DNA from: Cephalothrix spiralis
Taxonomy: Eukaryota > Nemertea > Palaeonemertea > Archinemertea > Cephalotrichidae
Reading direction: 5' to 3'
Assembly: GCA_032353305.1 (NCBI GenBank)
Contig: JAUCNG010412025.1
Span: 1 to 10,265 of the forward strand
DNA length: 10,265 bases
Shown: piece by piece, positions 1 to 6,600 of the stretch
Layout of the letters: each line of letters opens with the position of its first letter
Numbering within the stretch: position 1 is the stretch's first letter
Notes under the pieces: generated by a model
What the model saw: the letters and a program-made list of their open reading frames with translations, nothing else
Databases searched by the model: none
Told to the model about the DNA's origin: nothing
Translations under genes and position numbers: made by a program

Positions 1-87
1 TGCGGGTTAGGTCTACAGGCCTACGGGTAAATGCTCAGCAAGCGGACCATTGTGTCTATTTGAGCCAGTCATCTGACATCCTATATA
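1..87 (+). mobile_element. SINE 3' tail, truncated by window edge
   Basis: Positions 26-37 (GGTAAATGCTCA) and 56-77 (22 nt) are identical to the 3' part of the minus-strand SINE at 5525-5791, and the sequence between is similar. The head would lie left of the window. Because the tail precedes the next head at 312, these are two separate plus-strand copies, or one rearranged copy. Confidence 0.65.
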
Positions 88-311
88 GACTTTCTGATGT
101 TCCCGGATTATATTAGACGTACGCAACTGATAATTCTACTTACTGTCGTGAAACGACTATCCATTACGATTTATCACCATAAATATGCCTCTGACCGATT
201 CACTGCGAGTGAACAGTGGCGCACTTCTTTGAAGTGGGCGGTCTCATGACTTGAATGTGTATCTCTCAGCATAAAATGTATTCATATAGTCAAATAAAAG
301 CATCTATAGAG

Positions 312-470
312 CGCCTCGGTGTTGAAGTGGTAGAGAGTCGATCTTTAAATCCGGAGGTCCCGGGTTCGAGACCCGGGCTCGACACTAATTTCCATCGGGT
401 CGAACCTTGGGCAAGGTCTTCAGCGTACACTGCCTCCTGGGTGGCTCGGTCAGGTTAAATACATAGAGTT
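312..470 (+). mobile_element. tRNA-derived SINE head and body, plus orientation
   Basis: The head has an A-box-like stretch (GTGTTGAAGTGGTAGAG at about 319-335) and a near-perfect B box GGTTCGAGACC at 363-373, set in a 6-bp perfect T-arm stem (359-364 with 372-377). The body carries CCTTGGGCAAG (405-415) and GCGTACACTGC (423-433), both shared with the inverted copy in intron 3. It is not a working tRNA: the acceptor stem does not pair and the anticodon arm is mismatched. It sits in the intron after NUP214 exon 8, with its end within about 75 nt of that exon's donor. Confidence 0.7.
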
Positions 471-541
471 GGACGCTGTCTATAATCGACTTGTTTCTAC
501 ACTACAGTGTATATGGTATGCCGCAGTTTAGAGATACTTAC

Positions 542-671
542 TGATATGTATCACGTTCTGACTTGTTGTATCGAGAGCCACTCCAACGGGATACCTTTCT
601 TGATCGATATCTTCTCTAAGAGGCAGCTCAGCACGAGCTGAATCTTCAAGGCTCCAAATTTCCCATTTCGT
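542..671 (-). CDS. NUP214: NUP214 coding exon 8 (residues 327-370)
   Basis: This 130-nt exon follows TTGTTTACAG and ends ATATCA|GTAAGTAT, a near-consensus donor, in phase 1. It encodes TKWEIWSLEDSARAELPLRE, then YPVGVALDTTSQNVIHI, matching human NWESWLLEDSSRAELP and MGVVVDYTNQVEI. It forms one of the last propeller strands. No minus-strand sequence between 541 and 1 resembles the next expected block (PAPVLMLLSTDGVLCPF in human), so the following exon lies outside the window. Confidence 0.95.
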
Positions 672-3600
672 CTGTAAACAAATGTTATTGAATTATTATT
701 CTTTCACCAAAACTTTACTCCAGTAACACGATTCTATCGCAGTGTTTGTGCTTGTCCAAACTTGCCCAAAGTATAGCGCTAGTTTCGCTAATGAATTTCG
801 CTCATACCCCAACAAAGCAACTATTTATTTTTTAAAGATTTTAATTTTTTATCCCATCTCAGGGTCCGCAGCATTATATTACCATTACCAAATTTTTCAA
901 GTTTTTCATACTTCATCTCTTATTTATGTATTTAGCAAAATAATAGCACTTAAGAAATTGTATTTTAATAATTTTTTTAATTTTTTTATTTGATATTTTT
1001 TGAAAATATAGGTTTTTATAGAATTCCTTACCGGGCCAAAGTAAAGGTTTATTCCCGGATTTTAGCATCCTGTATAAACACCGTACAATCTTTCATTGTT
1101 CGATATCTACGATGTAATTAGCGATTTAGCTCAATGAGTTAACGCGCTTGCACCTGGCTATACCAAGTGTCTCAATTTCACAAACGGGCGCGTGTTACAT
1201 TACGGGGGTAACATTTTATTTAAAAACTGACTGAGAATAAGACAAAATGGTAGAACTTAAGCTATAAGCGCAAGAGGTTGTATCAATGTACATAGTACAG
1301 ATATCTACCTCTTGTTTACTAGAGTAAGGTTTCCTATAAAAATATAGGAATAAATTGGACTATTGCGGACCAAATAGGATAGCAATAAAAAAATTCATTT
1401 CTTGAACTGGACTATGAGCTTGATTGGTTGAAAAAACAAAAACAATAACTCAGTTGCCTTGTGACTCGTAATCAACGTGCAGCAAGTTGAAAAACGTTAA
1501 CACCGCGATTCACTGCGTGGAATCATGGAATGTCCCATGTACGTGTCCAGCATCACTCCGGTCACTCTACATTGACCAACGTATTACCTTGTCGGTTGCA
1601 TCCTTTCCTAGCACAGCTGCCTCCAGACTTTTTGATGAGAGAGCTAACACAACGTCCCATTCAGATATAGCATTGAAATAATAATGAGAAATTCGCATTT
1701 CGTCACCGCCATAACAAATATCATCGAACCAAACACACTTGATCGATCCATCTTTCTGTAATTGAGAAAAAAGGATTATGCAATAATTTATCTTGAGACC
1801 ATAAAAACGGTTTCCGGTTTTTAGAATGGCTCCTGGCGATTTGTCAAGAACACGAAACAAGCATTTTTATAGATACTGATACTGAAAGATAAAATGATTG
1901 ATTGATGGTTGTTTGGTATGGATTTCTTTCAAAACCTACCAAGATTATATATACATGTATTCGGTTTATATTTTTGCTTCTTTCAGCTCAATAAGAGACT
2001 TATTTGAAATTGTCAAGAACTGGAGACAGTATCCTGAACAGGCTTTTCAATAGCAAATTGAGGGTGACCACTAATCTGGAAAACAGGGTAATCAGGGAAT
2101 AAATTTTGGTTAAAGAGTCAAGGAAATGTCAGGGAATTTTCAAATTTGTCAGGGTAAAGAAAAGTCGGGGAATTTTGAAAATGTCTTCCCGCTAGACGCC
2201 AAATATATCGGAAAGCGAGTAATAAAATACTTTATATGCTTTATATCCTCTGTTCCCACTTCTGCTCATAATATAAATCACTTTTCCTGTTTCCCGTTAA
2301 CGTTAACAATTTTCCTTTTCCCGCTGTACCCCCTTTAGACCCTCTTATATGAAATATCACCCAATATATCTGATCAATTACTTTCAAAATGTAATATACA
2401 TGTATAATTTTTCCAAAAAAATATTCCATAGAAGCAGTGTTATAACGCCTAGAAGCCCAGCAATCCGAAATCGGCTCCGCTACTGTATCCCAGAATGCTT
2501 TGTAAATTATTTTAAAACTTATTACTCTGTTGATGCTCATTAAGTAATCAGCTCACCCTAGTAGTTAATCTACCAAATCTGTCGAAGTGTCAAGAAGATG
2601 ATCACGATACCGTCAAAATGCAGTTTTTAGCCCATTGCGACCGCCAGTTCTAGATAATCGGCCTGTGTTCGTTTGACCAAATTTTCGAAACCAATGCGTG
2701 ACAGACAGAACATGACTGTAAGAAATTGACTTTGTAAAGCATGAACATTGGCAGAGATGCTATAATTTACTTACTGAAGTTGAAACCGTGACTATTTGTG
2801 GTTTGTATGTAACATCCTCCAAAGCAGGACTGAAGGCACAAACAAAGACGGTAGGAGAGACCCAGACAACATCAATTACTGAAACGAGAAAACAAGCTTT
2901 GTGGTTAAAAACAAACACAGTGGAATGTCGCCATAATAATATAGTCTAAATAAGTGTATACATTAAATTTTGATCTGTCGGACCCCTTCTCTTACTTTAC
3001 AAGGTTGTACGTATTCCAATTTTGCGGAACATCGGTTGCAATCAAGATTAGTTTTAATATTCAGATTGCTGACCCATTATTTAAAACCTTACGTTTTCTA
3101 AAAGCTTGTAAAAACTTTAGGTTCAAATTTGCAATATTTAAAGGGACGAACCGGTTTGGCCCATCAAAAAACACTATTTTAGATTAGGTTTGAGCCATTT
3201 CGGGAGCCAAGGGTCAATATATTTTTCTTTCCAAAATTTATTGGTTCCAGGCCAAATGTGGTCGGATCTTATGCGCCCCGGATACGTCACCGCATTGACA
3301 ATATATGTTGCTATATATATCTTTAGTCTATAGTACCCCTAGCGTTGGGGATTTAGCCATTTTGGCCTCCCCAAACGTTGAAATACACCATTTAAAGAGG
3401 GGTAACAAGGTTCTGATCACATATTCACAGAAGCGATAAAAGGGGTTTTACGATGAAGAAAGTTAACCTTTCACGCATCACAGACATTGAAATTTAGCTT
3501 CGATGCAGCCTATAGACTTAATTAACTTATTGAGCGCCGAAGGCGCGAACCGGAAATTCTACGTTTTAGACATAAATAAACTCCTTTTCATGATCAAGAA

Positions 3601-6600
3601 TAACCGAGTTATCACGTTTCACGAACACCCTAAATCACAAATCGCGATAGCAATAAGGCTTCCATGAATCACGATCACGGAATACCAATTTCCCCTGATA
3701 ACAACGAATCACTAAATAACGGCGTTACTAATCTCATTAAAAGTCAATATAGAATTTGACATGCCTTTGTGACCAGGATATATGCTGGGGTTGATGGGAA
3801 CTTTTGGCTGCAGTGATGTGTCGTATGTTAATAGAGTACCATCTGATTTCCCAGTAACTAATTGTTTTCCTTTCCGCGTCCAGCACACTAAGAAGAAAAA
3901 AATATATTATCAATTATTTCATAGTCGTTTAATTTCAAGGATTGTCATTGGCTCATTCGTAACACGTGGTGCGTCTCTATTTAGCCATGGTGCCTTATTT
4001 TTTAAAACAGGGCACTATGAGTGAATAGTGCCCGGTTTTGAAAAAATAACCGGGCACTATTCCCTCATAGTGCCCGATTAGTCGATTGGTTCGAATTTAA
4101 TAACTCGAATTTGCACTCGACCTTCCAGGTCTCGTGCAAATACTCGTAATGAAATCCGAACCAAACGACTAATCATGAAGTGATATTATACTACTATATA
4201 TTACTGTATGGGTTGCGATGTATTTCAATTTTAATTAATAGTAATTTCACGAGACCGAAGTTTGAGAGAAATTCTTATTGAAATACATGCAATAGTATTT
4301 ATCAATTACTCGGCATTCGAGATCAGTGGACTTTGAATCTTCAACCAGTGTAATTTGAATTGCATCGCGCGCGAATAGTGTGATTAGAAACACAGGACTA
4401 ATTAAGAGTTATCGCCGTTGAAGCCAATTAATTAAATGACTTACATGTTTGAAAATCATTTCCTGGGGGCCAAGAAGGAGAAGCCACCAGGAGCTAACTG
4501 ACAAAACCATGCATTTTAACTACCCGGTAGACTATTTTTGTCAATTCCCTAACTTTTAAAATTTCATTTTTTTTACTATATCCCTGATTTTGCTAGACTT
4601 TTTTGCCTAAATTTTCATTCCCTGATTTTACCAGGGAGAGTACCTTAATAAATGAAGGCTGTATTTGCTGAAGCCGTCCGACTACATATTAGGATCGCGC
4701 CTCTTAACCCTTTATACATCACGGTACATGGAGAGGTTTCGCCCTGTAATTTAAACTTCCGACAAAATAACCTACCACAAGTAGCCTTGGCGCTAGGAAT
4801 CTGATTGACAATAGTCAGATTTTCTTTGATATCCCATAGACTTAATCCTCCGTCAGAGTGTGCTGTAACTAACAAAGTAGGCATGCCAGGGTTCCAGGCT
4901 ATATCCACAACTGATACACCAGGCGTCGACGATAGGCGAATATGCAAAAATGGATCAACAGTAGCGCCCTGAAATAAATTTTAAAAATTATAATTTTGCG
5001 ACAAACGAGGCATAGTTACCGTGGTTATACTTCCCTAATATGAATTTCAATTATTGGCAAATGTACCTTGAACTTTTATAACAAGTAATAATCTTTCTTG
5101 AGTTTTAATTATACTATATATTACTCTCTAAACTGTATATTATCTATTATAAATATGATTTGGAGAATAAATATTATTATTAATGGTTTACGGATCCGCC
5201 GGTGAAAATTTCCGAAAAGTGGAAAGAAAAAAACCCGTCGAGATAAAACAAATTATTTTTTAACCGCCGGCGGAATTCTCAGACGTTGAATTTTTAAAAA
5301 ACGTCCGGGTAAAAATATAATTTTATTTTTTACCACCAACGGAATACTCAGACGTCGAATGAATTTTTTTTTAAACTTTTGATTTGATTTTTATACGGGT
5401 GCGCCGACGAGGTTATTTGAAAAGTTGGCTCAATTTTTGTTTTACCGCCGACAAGATTTTTTGAAAAATTTGTCCGTAAACCAAGCAATTAAAAAAGAGC
5501 CTCATTATGTTATTATTACAGATAGGGCGTCAGATGACTGGCTCAAATAGTCACAGACGGTTCGCTTTATGAGCATTTACCTTTATGTATCCCGCACTCT
5601 ATAATCTATTTTCTATATATACCAATTTAATAGCAGTCGGGCAGTGAGTCGGGTGGAAAATTATCCCACTACACGTTTTTATCCTGACTCAGCAGTGTAC
5701 GCCGCTGAACTTGCCCAAGGTTATTCTCGATCAAGCTCGGGTCGTGAACACGATACCTCTGGATTCAAGCTCTAACACCTCGCTACCGAGTATATATAGT
5801 TGATAATTTCTAATGAATAACCTTTAAAGCTTCTGCTTTAGTATTACTGTTTACGATCTGGGCCCCTTTTAAAGATCCATGTAGTGTGAAATGGAGTAGT
5901 GCACCAGTCTCAAAGTAGAAAATTATAAACTGGAACCAGACACAACGTTCCCAATTAATTAATTTTAACCAATTACTTACTTCGACTAGAGTGAAGTAAG
6001 CAACGCGGAAGGGTAGGAAAGCCACCGCAAGAAATTTAAAACAGATTTAGCACTGTATACATTTTTAATACATATTTTTCTAAATTGACCAAAATATCTG
6101 CCTTTTCCGGATAGTTTCAAATTTATTGTCTTTACATACGCTCCCAATGATCTATATTTTACATTGGTAGATGTAAAAATGACTCTTCGTCGGCTTGTAA
6201 TATCATGACTATCGTTTACCATCGTTTACTTTCATTGGTACAATCGGTTAACCAAATGAATTGGCCACTAAAATAGGGTTCATTCTTTATCGAGATTTCT
6301 TTATTTATCTTACCTTATTTGCAAATCCTCGAACATCATATGCATCAGCAACTGCTAAGCCATCTTTTTCAAGAACAACAACAAGTGTCAGGCCATCAGA
6401 ACTTACAGCCAAGTACTCAGGAGCTGTGTCTGTTTCGATATCTCCCCAGAAATCAAAATTAGGCAAAACAGCGTTACAACTTTTACCCCGGCTTACAGTT
6501 AGAACATCTTCACTTTTAATCACTTTAAATCCTGAAAAACAAATTCAATACATAAGGTATATTACATACCTTGTCACCGGGTATAAGAGTGAATATCTTA

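Larger units (their letters stand above)
1..541 (-). other. NUP214 intron 8, partial
   Basis: Begins at the donor GTAAGTATC (541 downward) and runs off the window. It consists largely of SINE-derived sequence (1-87 and about 312-470). The stretch 88-311 shows no recognisable feature. A 67-residue plus-strand frame over the SINE is not a gene. Confidence 0.8.
672..1587 (-). other. NUP214 intron 7 (916 nt)
   Basis: Bounded by GTAATA and TTTACAG on the minus strand. The stretch 820-1015 is a T-rich low-complexity tract. It also contains a tRNA-like half (1121-1155) and a hairpin (1271-1314). No gene is seen. Confidence 0.85.
2879..3764 (-). other. NUP214 intron 5 (886 nt), probable GC-AG
   Basis: Bounded by GCATGT (or GTCACA if the alternative donor at 3773 is used) and TCTCGTTTCAG. 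It contains two small hairpins (3343-3377 and 3534-3546). A 77-residue plus-strand frame at 2954-3187 has no recognisable family. No mobile element was clearly identified. Confidence 0.75.
3888..4775 (-). other. NUP214 intron 4 (888 nt)
   Basis: Bounded by GTAGGT and TTCTTCTTAG on the minus strand. It holds the cluster of three palindromes (4010-4292) and a partial CAGGGAA-type repeat (about 4530-4637). The stretch 4300-4525 shows nothing recognisable. Confidence 0.85.
4969..6313 (-). other. NUP214 intron 3 (1345 nt)
   Basis: The largest intron in the window, bounded by GTAAGA and TTTCAG on the minus strand. It contains the 300-bp terminal-inverted-repeat element (5184-5483) and the inverted SINE copy (5525-5791). 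The stretch 5800-6313 holds short minus-strand frames of 71 and 78 residues with no recognised family, a hairpin at 5982-6006 and a 10-bp tandem pair (ATCGTTTACC/ATCGTTTACT) near 6213-6232. The residue spacing between exons 3 and 4 matches human, so no exon is expected here. Confidence 0.85.

Noticed and set aside
316-385. A tRNA gene, possibly with a UUA (suppressor-like) anticodon
   Set aside because: The B box and T arm are excellent, but the acceptor stem does not pair and the anticodon stem has mismatches. The sequence continues into a body shared with another repeat copy. It is a SINE head, not a tRNA gene.
742-993. 83-residue plus-strand ORF with hydrophobic Phe/Leu/Ile-rich sequence
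   Set aside because: It lies over a T-rich low-complexity intron tract, which by composition alone gives an apparent membrane protein.
2241-2540. 99-residue minus-strand ORF between exons 6 and 7
   Set aside because: No similarity to NUP214 or any family I recognise, no splice sites in matching phase, and residue spacing shows no exon is missing there.
5810-6222. Two overlapping minus-strand ORFs (71 and 78 residues) as a possible extra exon or transposon fossil
   Set aside because: The exon 3 to exon 4 junction matches human spacing exactly without them, and their sequences contain no recognisable motif.
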